Source of the DNA: Planococcus donghaensis
GTDB taxonomy: Bacteria > Bacillota > Bacilli > Bacillales_A > Planococcaceae
Assembly (NCBI RefSeq): GCF_001687665.2
Contig: NZ_CP016543.2
Location: 3,162,001 to 3,226,000, forward strand
Reading direction: 5' to 3'
DNA: 64,000 bases
Numbering within the stretch: position 1 is the first letter of the stretch; every line of letters starts with the position of its first letter. The translations under genes were made by a program, and so were the position numbers. The notes under the pieces were generated by a model that did no database searches, was not told the DNA's origin, and saw only the letters and a program-made list of their open reading frames with translations. Positions 7,980-15,100 of this stretch are shown here, one piece after another.

Positions 7980-8117
7980 TTGGACAGACGGGCAGGAAGT
8001 TTATTGTAGGTTTTCTCCGTCCCTGTCGATTTATGATCAAGGCAGAACTATGCGATTGTAGGGTAATTTTTACGGGTGCAGTTCAGCAAGGATACTGCCC
8101 TTAATTTCACTATAGCA
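7980..8117 (-). promoter_or_regulatory. panB leader with tandem stem-loops, candidate pan RNA motif
   Basis: On the minus strand an extended -10 TGCTATAGT (8109-8117) should start transcription just before two related units. Unit 1 is closed by AGGGCAG (8095-8101) with CTGCCTT (8039-8045). Unit 2 is closed by GACA..GACGG (8027-8017) with CCGTC/TGTC (7991-7983). Both contain CCTACAAT (8055-8062 and 8003-8010, 52 bp apart) followed by CTGCC. Tandem stem-loops before panB match the reported pan motif; identity is from memory of that motif, not a model search. Confidence 0.5.
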
Positions 8118-8190
8118 GAAGTGAAGGGATTGGGACATGGTTTGAGTCTTGGCATATACCGATGTTACCAAAATAAGCTATTGTAACATT

Positions 8191-8877
8191 TCACTCCCCC
8201 AAATACTCAACCACCAATTCCTCTTCTCCGCCTTTAAATACGCGGTACGCTTTAGCTGCTAGTCTTGAGCTAACTACCTTTTTAATGTCTTGGTCGATAT
8301 AATGGACTGCTGCTCCGTCATCTGCGGCAATGCCTGGTTGGAGCGTTCCTTGCTCCACAAATTGACGATAGGTCGGTCTTCTTTCTGCCTCGCCATCGTA
8401 ATGCGGACAATGACTGCCCAGTAAAAACCCGAGCGCCTCGAGTGGTTCGAGTTTGTCGCCATAAGAATCGGTAACACCTTGTTCATACCAGCAAATCGAA
8501 CCTGCGCTAAGACCCGCTAAAACAATTCCTTGATCCCACGCAGTTTTCAATAGTTGATCCAATCCCCATTCTTTCCAAAGCACCAATAAATTTTTGGTGT
8601 TGCCGCCACCCACATAAATAATGTCTTGTTGTAATACAAACGCCTCTAAGTTTCGTGTATGTGGTTTGAATAAAGACAAATGACTCGGTTCACAGTCTTG
8701 CTGATTGAAAAAGTTATAAAATTTTTCAATATAACTATCTGCATCTCCACTTGCTGTTGGAATAAAACAGATTTTTGGTCGAGTTTTGTTTGCTTGTTTT
8801 AATATGTATTGATCGATTAGCGGGTTGTCTGGCTCCATAGAGAATCCACCGCCGCCCATCGCGATAATTTGTCGCAT
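8191..8877 (-). CDS. Peptidase E-like (S51 family) protein, YgaJ type
   Basis: A 228-residue cytoplasmic protein of the class-I glutamine amidotransferase-like fold. It starts MRQIIAMGGGGFSMEPDN and has IYVGGGNTKNLL and the nucleophile elbow AGLSAGSICWY, where the Ser is the catalytic residue of alpha-aspartyl dipeptidase (peptidase E). His in SHCPHYDGE and Asp/Glu nearby could complete the triad. Length and motifs match Bacillus YgaJ. The ATG at 8877 follows GAGGTG by six bases; three extra codons upstream lack a site. Substrate in bacilli is not established. Confidence 0.85.
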   Translation of the reverse strand: MRQIIAMGGGGFSMEPDNPLIDQYILKQANKTRPKICFIPTASGDADSYIEKFYNFFNQQDCEPSHLSLFKPHTRNLEAFVLQQDIIYVGGGNTKNLLVLWKEWGLDQLLKTAWDQGIVLAGLSAGSICWYEQGVTDSYGDKLEPLEALGFLLGSHCPHYDGEAERRPTYRQFVEQGTLQPGIAADDGAAVHYIDQDIKKVVSSRLAAKAYRVFKGGEEELVVEYLGE

Positions 8878-8959
8878 GTAAAACACCTCTTTTTTTAGAA
8901 TTGGAACTTTTATCCTCTTCTGCTATAATAAAAAAATTCAGTCATTGGAGGAATTGCTT

Positions 8960-9727
8960 ATGCTTACGCAAGAAATTGCCGTACAACAAATTACGGAGAG
9001 CTTAATAAAAAGCCCATATGTGCGCGCCGTTTTTCTAAAAGGTTCCATGGGTAGAAATGAACACGATGAACATTCGGATATTGATCTGTATTGCTTAGTG
9101 GACTCAGAACATGAAGAATTGTTTTTGAAAGAACGACTTGCTCACCTTGAAGCGTATCGACCGGTGCTGTTTCAAGACGATATCTTCATTATTGCGCCTC
9201 AATTGATTGTGGTTTTTGATAATTTGTTGCATATCGACTTGTTTACGGTAACGGTTGAATCATTTACCACAAAGGATTTTTTCAAAGTGGTGCATGATCC
9301 AGAAAATTTGCTCGATCAATTTGTTGCATCGCAAAACCTTGAGCTGAGTAAAGAAGAATATACAGACCATGTTATTGACGTTGCTTGGTTTTTATTTCAA
9401 TACCGCAAAGCGAGAGGCAGAGGCAATGACGTATGGGCCGTGAAAATGTTATCTTATGTACTTGAGCATTTGGCACGGGTTTTACTGTACCGATATGCGC
9501 CTCATCGGGCTCAACTAGGATTAAAAACTATCAGTCACTCACTACCAGACATCATTTTTTCAGAAATCGAGTCTAGTTCCAACTTAATGACTCCTGAAAA
9601 CCATGCACAAGCTGCATCTCGACTCCGTCAACTGATTGCTAAAGAAGCAAATTGGATCGATAACCACGTTGCAGAGCGCAAAACGATGATGCCACTACTG
9701 AATGCGATGATTAACGATTCACATTAG
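8960..9727 (+). CDS. Nucleotidyltransferase-domain protein
   Basis: A 255-residue protein with the polymerase-beta-like nucleotidyltransferase signature: KGSMGRNEHDEHSDIDLY (GS, then DxD) at about residues 29-46, then a third acidic residue in LLHIDLFTV. The C-terminal half is helical. The architecture resembles aminoglycoside nucleotidyltransferases and YxiM-type uncharacterised enzymes, but no substrate can be assigned. The ATG at 8960 follows TGGAGG by eight bases. The last nine bases overlap the 3' end of the convergent GNAT gene. Confidence 0.75.
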   Translation: MLTQEIAVQQITESLIKSPYVRAVFLKGSMGRNEHDEHSDIDLYCLVDSEHEELFLKERLAHLEAYRPVLFQDDIFIIAPQLIVVFDNLLHIDLFTVTVESFTTKDFFKVVHDPENLLDQFVASQNLELSKEEYTDHVIDVAWFLFQYRKARGRGNDVWAVKMLSYVLEHLARVLLYRYAPHRAQLGLKTISHSLPDIIFSEIESSSNLMTPENHAQAASRLRQLIAKEANWIDNHVAERKTMMPLLNAMINDSH

Positions 9728-10270
9728 ATTTTTCTGCCATTCTGGTTTCAGTAAAGAAAAAACGTACGCATCGTGGGACTGATTTCGCTGATGCAAATAA
9801 CCACGGAGGCGACCTTCTAATGTAAATCCGAGCTTTTCCAATAATCGGTTCGACGAAATATTTTCCGGGAAAGTGACTGCTCCCATGCGATATAAACCTA
9901 GTTCAGAAAAAGCGTAAGTTAATACGGCGCGATTCGCTTCTTGCGTGTAATATTGATGCCAAAAGTCTGGGTGCAGTTCGTATCCAACTTCCGCTTTTTT
10001 TGCTTTTACATTCAAGTTGTTTAACCCAATCGTTCCAATAAATCCATCCGTTTCTTTCAAGCGAATCGCCCAGCGTATCCCTCGTTTGGCGCTCCACACC
10101 GCTTCGAACGAACGAATCATTTCAACCGCTTCTTCTTGGTAAGTCAAACTATCCATTCCGTAATATACGGTTACTGTATCACGCGACATGACGTCGAAAA
10201 ATTGTGCTGCATCTTTTTCTTCGATTTTATTTAATATCAATCTTTCTGTTTCCAATACCGGAAATTCCAT
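9719..10270 (-). CDS. GNAT acetyltransferase, RimJ/RimL-like (fourth of a cluster)
   Basis: A 183-residue GNAT-fold protein with the RimJ/L N-terminus LETERLILNKIEEKDAAQFF and C-terminal NRLLEKLGFTLEGRLRGY. The usual acetyl-CoA pyrophosphate loop (QxxGxG/A) is degenerate, reading WHQYYTQEA, so cofactor binding may be altered. The start at 10270 lies inside the preceding GNAT gene (44-bp overlap) and follows GGAGAAGAGAG. This suggests translational coupling. Likely targets are N-terminal amines of proteins or small molecules, but nothing specifies them. Confidence 0.85.
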   Translation of the reverse strand: MEFPVLETERLILNKIEEKDAAQFFDVMSRDTVTVYYGMDSLTYQEEAVEMIRSFEAVWSAKRGIRWAIRLKETDGFIGTIGLNNLNVKAKKAEVGYELHPDFWHQYYTQEANRAVLTYAFSELGLYRMGAVTFPENISSNRLLEKLGFTLEGRLRGYLHQRNQSHDAYVFSLLKPEWQKNLM

Positions 10271-10784
10271 CTCTCTTCTCCTCTTCTACTGCGTAAATAT
10301 AAACGTTTTTTCCATGTAGGGAAATCTCTTTTTCTATGGTCATCCCAATATGTTCTGCTACTTTTTGTGAAGCCATGTTATTTTCTTGAATCAAGGAAAT
10401 AAACCGCTTTTTTCCGAGTTGCTGTAGTCCGTAACATTGTAGAGCTGCCGCTGCTTCTTTAGCATAGCCTTGTCCCCAATATTCTTTAGCCACCCAGTAG
10501 CCAATTTCTAATTCTTCTCTACCTTCAATGGTTTGAGTGACAAGTCCAGCATGGCCAATTTTTTTACCATCTTCTTTTCGAATTAGTAATAAAAGTCCTC
10601 TTCCTGGGGTTTCCTTGTAAGAGCGATAAATCCAATAAAGAAACTCGAGCGCTTTACTTCTATCTCTCGTCTCGCCTTTGCCAATATAGCGAACTATTTC
10701 CGGATCAGCTAATAGTGACCATAAAAAATCAAAATCTTCGTCTGTATATACTCGGAATTGGAGTCTGTCAGACTGAAGACGCAT
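10227..10784 (-). CDS. GNAT acetyltransferase, RimJ/RimL-like (third of a cluster)
   Basis: A 185-residue GNAT with MRLQSDRLQFRVYTDEDFDFLW at the N-terminus (cut here to the RimJ/L style) and an intact acetyl-CoA loop, YWGQGYAKEA, at about residue 100-110. The C-terminus ends in a lysine-rich tail that overlaps the next GNAT start by 44 bp in another frame. It is followed by that gene and preceded by a third GNAT 34 bp upstream, so the group is probably one transcript. Substrate unknown. Confidence 0.85.
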   Translation of the reverse strand: MRLQSDRLQFRVYTDEDFDFLWSLLADPEIVRYIGKGETRDRSKALEFLYWIYRSYKETPGRGLLLLIRKEDGKKIGHAGLVTQTIEGREELEIGYWVAKEYWGQGYAKEAAAALQCYGLQQLGKKRFISLIQENNMASQKVAEHIGMTIEKEISLHGKNVYIYAVEEEKRDGISGIGNRKIDIK

Positions 10785-10818
10785 GCAACCAACCCTTTCT
10801 TTGCGGCTTTTCTACACT

Positions 10819-11358
10819 TTAATCATCTCGCGGATTGATGATAGCCATTATTTGGTGATCTTGCCATTTCCCATTGATTTCAACGTTTTTAATGGCGATG
10901 CCTTCTTGATGAAACCCAGCTTTTTCTAATACTCGGATAGAAGCCATATGACCAGGCATAACACCTGCTTCAATTCGGTGTAACGCCAACTTTTTAAAAG
11001 CGTACGCCACAACTAACTTTATCGCTTCTGTCATATAACCTTTGCCGTTATGTTTTTTATCCAGTGCATATCCAAGAATCGCACTTTGCAAAGGTCCTCT
11101 CATCACTTGGACCAAGCTAATTGTGCCAACCAGTACATCCGTGTTGTTTTCAAAAATCCCAAAGCTATACGATTGATCATCTTCTTGTTGCTCGGTATAG
11201 ATTTCGATTAATTCCCGTTGCATAGCAAGCGTATAAAAATCCGAATAACGCGTTACGGAATACTCTTCAAAAAAATCTCGATTTTCAACTTCTAGCTTTA
11301 GTTTTTGTTCAGCATCTCCATGTTGAAAAAAACGAATATACACTTGTTCACCTTTCAT
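10819..11358 (-). CDS. GNAT acetyltransferase (second of a cluster)
   Basis: A 179-residue GNAT similar to Bacillus YdaF/YjcK. The substrate-side N-terminus is MKGEQVYIRFF, the acetyl-CoA loop is HNGKGYMTEAIKLV, and HRIEAGVMPGHMASIRVLEK is the conserved C-terminal half. The start follows GAGGGGGTTCTTCA. The parS-like palindrome lies 25-40 bp upstream, between this gene and the first GNAT gene. Confidence 0.87.
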   Translation of the reverse strand: MKGEQVYIRFFQHGDAEQKLKLEVENRDFFEEYSVTRYSDFYTLAMQRELIEIYTEQQEDDQSYSFGIFENNTDVLVGTISLVQVMRGPLQSAILGYALDKKHNGKGYMTEAIKLVVAYAFKKLALHRIEAGVMPGHMASIRVLEKAGFHQEGIAIKNVEINGKWQDHQIMAIINPRDD

Positions 11359-11382
11359 TGAAGAACCCCCCTCTACTTAAAA

Positions 11383-11398
11383 CGTTTCACGTGAAACA
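11383..11398. promoter_or_regulatory. parS: parS-like centromere site (Spo0J/ParB binding)
   Basis: CGTTTCACGTGAAACA contains a perfect 14-bp palindrome (11384-11397) and matches 15 of 16 positions of the Bacillales consensus TGTTTCACGTGAAACA; only the first base differs. It lies in an intergenic gap between two acetyltransferase genes. In Bacillus most parS sites are origin-proximal, so this window is probably in that part of the chromosome (inference). Confidence 0.9.
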
Positions 11399-11401
11399 CC
11401 T

Positions 11402-11806
11402 TTATTCTTCTATCGTTTTGCGAAAGCCATAAAAAGGGCGGTATTTTTGTGTTTCGTAGAAACTGCGTGACGTACCGCTAGCTAACAGTTCTATGCGTGT
11501 TTTCGGGTATTGATGGTGAACATGACGTATTAATTTTTTCCCTATTCCTAATTTCCGATGTGCTGGACTGACCAATAATTCGCACACATATAAAGTAATA
11601 AATCCATCGGTTAAGCCTCTTAAGCAGCCGATTACTTGTCCATCCTTCACGGCAACTACCGCTACTGTAGAGTTGGCCCAAGCCTGTTTTGTCTCTTGCT
11701 GCTTTTCTACAAGGTTGTTCCAGCCTTGTTGTTTGTTCAATTCATTAATTGTTGGGAAATCCTTATCCTGGTAAGGGCGGATCAATACCGCTTCTTGGTT
11801 AGTCAC
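11402..11806 (-). CDS. Small GNAT acetyltransferase (first of a cluster)
   Basis: A 134-residue single-domain GNAT with VLIRPYQDKDFPTINELN at the N-terminus and a good acetyl-CoA loop, SPAHRKLGIGKKLIRHV, then a C-terminal FYETQKYRPFYGFRK. The start is GTG at 11806, and it overlaps the 3' end of the interrupted small ORF by 8 bp, so its translation may be coupled to that ORF. The acceptor substrate is unknown. Confidence 0.82.
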   Translation of the reverse strand: MTNQEAVLIRPYQDKDFPTINELNKQQGWNNLVEKQQETKQAWANSTVAVVAVKDGQVIGCLRGLTDGFITLYVCELLVSPAHRKLGIGKKLIRHVHHQYPKTRIELLASGTSRSFYETQKYRPFYGFRKTIEE

Positions 11807-11945
11807 TCGTATTCCCTCTACTTTCTTTTAATAATGCGATGATTTTATTATTTTGTTCAATCTGCTTTTCTAAATTTAAACGGATTTGACGAATTCAGCT
11901 AAATGCAAATGCCACAATAAAAATTGTTCCAATAATATCGCCCAT
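11799..11945 (-). pseudogene. Small membrane-protein ORF with an in-frame TGA
   Basis: From the ATG at 11945 (preceded by GGAGG, seven bases away) a 48-codon frame runs MGDIIGTIFIVAFAFS, then TGA (11895-11897), then IRQIRLNLEKQIEQNNKI and a short tail, stopping at 11799. The two parts together make a one-helix membrane protein with an amphipathic tail, close in design to the intact 36-residue protein at 23.5 kb. The tail stays open and protein-like after the TGA, so this is a recent nonsense mutation, a read-through case or a base-call error. Confidence 0.6.
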
Positions 11946-11967
11946 GTTGTTACCTCCTTAATTTCAC

Positions 11968-12435
11968 TTAAAATCCTGGTGATAAAATAAAAAGCAATGT
12001 TCCCATGATCACAACAGTTATTGCCATCCCTAGTATTGTGAGCAAGTATTCATTTGGGTTTTTTGCATACTTTTTCTCGAACCCTACCTGAACCAATATC
12101 GGGATTATTGTGATGATGGCAATTAGTATAAAAAGATACTCATTGACAGTAAAATCTAGTCCAATAATAATAAGTGTTAAAATTAACACTGCAATCCCTG
12201 AGCCTGTACTTACAATTTCGTCCCATTTTTTGTGTAAATCGTTGAAGTGGCTATCTTTTACAGATTTCTTTTTTTCGACTCCTAGAATTTTTCTAAGTAA
12301 CATATCCACTAAAAAAATACTCACTATGCTACCACCAATAAAAAGAATAAAGCGGAATGCCATTTCACTTTCTGAAATTCCATCTCCAACTAGCATAAGG
12401 ATACTGTCTTTCACCCTCATCACATCAAGATCCAT
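11968..12435 (-). CDS. DUF4181-like membrane protein, copy 1
   Basis: A 155-residue membrane protein with about four hydrophobic segments. A cytoplasmic motif follows the first helix: LLRKILGVEKKKSV then HFNDLHKKWDEI. This LRKxLxVEKKK plus HKKW pattern is what I associate with DUF4181; function is unknown. GFEKKYAKNPNEYLLTILG before the last helix is shared with the paralogue at 12.7-13.1 kb. The ATG at 12435 follows AAGGGGATG. It is followed 22 bp later by the interrupted small ORF with no terminator between. Confidence 0.72.
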   Translation of the reverse strand: MDLDVMRVKDSILMLVGDGISESEMAFRFILFIGGSIVSIFLVDMLLRKILGVEKKKSVKDSHFNDLHKKWDEIVSTGSGIAVLILTLIIIGLDFTVNEYLFILIAIITIIPILVQVGFEKKYAKNPNEYLLTILGMAITVVIMGTLLFILSPGF

Positions 12436-12479
12436 CTACATCATCCCCTTTGATCGTGAATGACTTCGTAATTTCTTTT

Positions 12480-12540
12480 ATCGTATCATGACGGTTTGGG
12501 AAATTATAGATATTTTCTGACAGTTTTATTTATTCCGCAA
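12480..12540 (-). promoter_or_regulatory. Upstream element duplicated in front of both DUF4181-like genes
   Basis: About 60 bp here match the segment at about 13246-13305 with few changes, including AATTATAGATATT and TCTGACA. On the minus strand both contain TATAAT, a likely -10, and lie 60-130 bp before a DUF4181-like start. This is the probable promoter region of each copy and shows that gene and promoter were duplicated together. Confidence 0.5.
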
Positions 12541-12556
12541 ACAAAGTCTGTGGAAT

Positions 12557-12646
12557 GTACGTATTTTCTCTGGAACGTGCATATCGCCTTGCAGACCGCG
12601 CGTATTTTCTCTGCACCGCGCGTATTCTCGCCGAAACGTGCATAAA
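12557..12646. repeat. Array 1 of ~20.5-bp repeats with a CGCG/GTAT core (5 units)
   Basis: Cores start at 12557 (GTACGTATT), 12577 (GTGCATAT), 12598 (GCGCGTATT), 12618 (GCGCGTATT) and 12638 (GTGCATAAA). Spacings are 20, 21, 20 and 20 bp, about two helical turns. The sequence between cores varies. It lies between the terminator of one DUF4181-like gene and the promoter of the other. Confidence 0.8.
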
Positions 12647-12656
12647 TTCCCCGACC

Positions 12657-12698
12657 AACAAAAAACACGCATAACTAGCCTCCTAGTTTTGCGCGTTT
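12657..12698 (-). terminator. Terminator of DUF4181-like copy 2
   Basis: AACACGCATAACTAG (12664-12678) and CTAGTTTTGCGCGTT (12683-12697) form an imperfect stem, with a T run on the minus strand. It lies 10 bp after the stop of the gene at 12708. Confidence 0.75.
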
Positions 12699-12707
12699 CG
12701 CATATTT

Positions 12708-13133
12708 TCAATATATATTGAGCATAAACGTAATAAAGTCTGGAAATAAACTAAAGCCAAAAATCATCAAAATCGTAACGTTTGTTAACGCTTCTAAAAT
12801 GGTGAACAAATAATCATTTGGGTTTTCAGCATGCTTCTTTTCAAACCCTGCTCGCAGCATAACTTGCGCAACTCCCATTACAACAGTTAGTCCGAATATA
12901 ATTAGGCTAGCTGTAGGTCCGTACTTAATTACTGCCATCGACATGCAAAAAATAAGAATTGCCGACCCTATACTTAATCTGTTTTCCCACTTTTTATGAA
13001 GATCGTTGATTGGCTTAGCTTTCTTTTTCTCAACCCCTAAAATTTTTCTCAGAAATAAATTCATTAAATAAATACTTGATCCACTACCAAGTGCAAACAG
13101 AAAAATTTGATACGCTATTCCATCAAAGAGCAC
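12708..13133 (-). CDS. DUF4181-like membrane protein, copy 2
   Basis: A 141-residue paralogue of the protein at 11968-12435. It shares FLRKILGVEKKK, INDLHKKW and GFEKKHAENPNDYLFTILE, with four predicted membrane helices. The start is GTG at 13133, eight bases after GGAGG. The two genes, their promoter segments and their repeat arrays form a tandem duplicated cassette. Function unknown. Confidence 0.72.
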   Translation of the reverse strand: MLFDGIAYQIFLFALGSGSSIYLMNLFLRKILGVEKKKAKPINDLHKKWENRLSIGSAILIFCMSMAVIKYGPTASLIIFGLTVVMGVAQVMLRAGFEKKHAENPNDYLFTILEALTNVTILMIFGFSLFPDFITFMLNIY

Positions 13134-13323
13134 TTGTTGAACCTCCTTTTACTTCCTCTATTTTCATAAAACAATCAATCGCACTGAAATATCTCCGCCC
13201 ATAAGCGGAATGTGTGAACGCTAACGTGATCAAATCTTTTCGCTTTATCGTAGCATGATTGATTGGAAAATTATAGATATTATCTGACATTTCACTCTAT
13301 TTCGCGAGTGAATTTGCTGGAGC

Positions 13324-13433
13324 GCGCGTATTTTCTTTTTACCGCGCGTATTCCTCCTGCGTCCGCGCATATATCCTCTCAACCGCGCGTATCACCCTTC
13401 CCACCGCGCATATTTCCGAAAGATCGCGCATAA
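13324..13433. repeat. Array 2 of ~20.5-bp repeats with a CGCG core (6 units)
   Basis: Cores start at 13324, 13344 (GCGCGTATT), 13365 (GCGCATAT), 13385 (GCGCGTATC), 13406 (GCGCATATT) and 13426 (GCGCATAA). Spacings are 20, 21, 20, 21 and 20 bp, a strict 20.5-bp mean. The preceding dinucleotide is usually CC. The region holds no gene; it sits between gntK's terminator and the promoter of DUF4181-like copy 2. Confidence 0.85.
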
Positions 13434-13446
13434 GCGTAGCTAAAAC

Positions 13447-13485
13447 AAAAAAACACCCCAAACCAGCGAAACTGGTTCAGGATGC
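13447..13485 (-). terminator. Terminator of the gluconate operon
   Basis: Stem AACCAG/CTGGTT (13461-13466, 13472-13477) extended by CACCCC with GGATG, ending in seven T on the minus strand, six bases after the gntK stop. Confidence 0.85.
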
Positions 13486-13490
13486 GGTTA

Positions 13491-15035
13491 CTACTCTAAA
13501 TGTTTCCGTTGAAAATCGGCAATGCTTTCGTACTCTTCTGTCAAAAGACGCGATAAGCGGATATAAATCGGCAAAAGTTCTCGGTAAATGCCCGCCGCTT
13601 CTTTTTCTGGCTCATGCGTATGCGTTTGGCCAATCATTTCAGAGACGATGCTAAAATCGTCAATTTCGCCAATTGCGTACATGCCTAGCACCACGGCGCC
13701 AAGGCATGAACTTTCAAAGCTTTCTGGAATGACGACTGGTTTGTCGAAAACATCAGCCAGCAATTGACGCCACATATCCGATCGTGCAAAACCACCTGAC
13801 GCTTGAATGCGTACCGGTTCGCCGGTCAATTCTTCGACTGCTAGCAGCACCGTATACAAATTAAAAACAATGCCTTCTAGCACAGATCGAATCATATGCT
13901 GCTTTTTATGATGAATGCTTAAGCCGAAAAATGAGCCGCGTGCGTTGGCGTCCCAAAGCGGTGCACGTTCACCTGTTAAATACGGATGGAACAGTAAGCC
14001 GTCCGCTCCGGGATTCACCGTTTCAGCGATTTTCGTGAGAACGTCGTAAGAATCTATACCAAGTCGTTTCGCGGTTTCCACTTCAGACGAAGCAAATTCA
14101 TCGCGCAGCCAGCGCAATATAATGCCGCCGTTATTAACAGGTCCACCGACTACCCAATGATTTTCTGTCAACGCATAGCAAAATGTCCGTCCTTTTGGAT
14201 CCGTCTTTGGCTCAGTCGTCACTGTTCGAATGGCGCCGCTTGTGCCGATTGTAACTGCCAAAACACCCGGTTCGATAGCATCTACGCCTAGATTAGCTAA
14301 CACGCCGTCACTCGCCCCGATAATAAATGGCACGTTTTCAGGAATGCCCATAAAGACAGCATGTTCTGTCACCAGTCCGGTTAGTTGATGCGTAGTCGGA
14401 ACCGGATGAGACAACTGTGCTGGCGTAATGCCTGCCACACCTAAAGCTTCTTTGTCCCAATCTAGTTGCTCCAGATTGAAAAGTCCTGTTGCTGAAGCAA
14501 TGGAATGATCCACAATGTACGTTCCAAATAGTTCATGAAAGACAAATTCTTTTATGCCAATAAACTTCGCCGACTGCTCACAAATTTCCGGCTTTTCATC
14601 TTTTAGCCAAAGTAGTTTTGCGAGTGGCGACATGGCATGAATCGGAGTGCCGGTACGCAAGTAAATTTCGTGTCCGTTCAGCCGTTCTTTAATGTATTTG
14701 GCATGTTTTGAACTTCTCGTATCTGCCCATGTGATGCTTTGCGTCAATAAGCCTCCCGCCGCATCTACGGCAATGAGGCTATGCATCGCTGAACTAAACG
14801 ACACCAACTTTAGTTGCTTTGTATCTATTTCACTTTTACGGATGGTTTTTCGGACCGAAGTTAACACCGCGCGAAAAATTTCTTCTGGATCTTGTTCAGC
14901 TATTAATGGATTGGGAGTATCTAATGCGTAAAACACGGTATCTCCTGCGATGACTTTCCCCGCTCGATCAAACAACACTGCTTTTGTAGACGTCGTCCCA
15001 ATATCGACGCCTAAATAATACGACTGCTCAGGCAT
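13491..15035 (-). CDS. gntK: Gluconokinase (FGGY carbohydrate kinase)
   Basis: A 514-residue FGGY kinase, the length of Bacillus GntK. It phosphorylates gluconate to 6-phosphogluconate. The N-terminal ATPase motif is GVDIGTTSTKAVLFD, the catalytic base region is PFIIGASDGVLANLG, the second nucleotide motif is VTIGTSGAIR, and FHPYLTGERAPLWD and ASGGFARSDMWRQLLADV are in the C-terminal domain. The ATG at 15035 follows GAGGAGG. It is the third gene of gnd-gntP-gntK, so uptake, phosphorylation and oxidation are encoded together. Confidence 0.95.
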   Translation of the reverse strand: MPEQSYYLGVDIGTTSTKAVLFDRAGKVIAGDTVFYALDTPNPLIAEQDPEEIFRAVLTSVRKTIRKSEIDTKQLKLVSFSSAMHSLIAVDAAGGLLTQSITWADTRSSKHAKYIKERLNGHEIYLRTGTPIHAMSPLAKLLWLKDEKPEICEQSAKFIGIKEFVFHELFGTYIVDHSIASATGLFNLEQLDWDKEALGVAGITPAQLSHPVPTTHQLTGLVTEHAVFMGIPENVPFIIGASDGVLANLGVDAIEPGVLAVTIGTSGAIRTVTTEPKTDPKGRTFCYALTENHWVVGGPVNNGGIILRWLRDEFASSEVETAKRLGIDSYDVLTKIAETVNPGADGLLFHPYLTGERAPLWDANARGSFFGLSIHHKKQHMIRSVLEGIVFNLYTVLLAVEELTGEPVRIQASGGFARSDMWRQLLADVFDKPVVIPESFESSCLGAVVLGMYAIGEIDDFSIVSEMIGQTHTHEPEKEAAGIYRELLPIYIRLSRLLTEEYESIADFQRKHLE

Positions 15036-15055
15036 AAAAATCCTCCTCTATATAC

Positions 15056-15087
15056 AAGAAAAAGAAAAAGGCAGTAGCTCCTTTTTC
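15056..15087 (-). terminator. Intercistronic hairpin between gntP and gntK
   Basis: GAAAAAGG (15064-15071) pairs with CCTTTTTC (15080-15087) and a T-rich stretch follows on the minus strand. It could lower gntK expression relative to gntP. Confidence 0.5.
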
Positions 15088-15100
15088 CTTTCCTGTTTCA

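Noticed and set aside
12526..12711. A 61-codon minus-strand ORF over repeat array 1
   Set aside because: It is made of the CGCG-core repeats and a terminator, has no ribosome site, and its composition (many Arg and Cys) is that of a translated repeat.
12557..13433. CRISPR array
   Set aside because: The conserved cores are only 8-9 bp with 20-21 bp period, there are no long identical repeats, and no cas genes are present.
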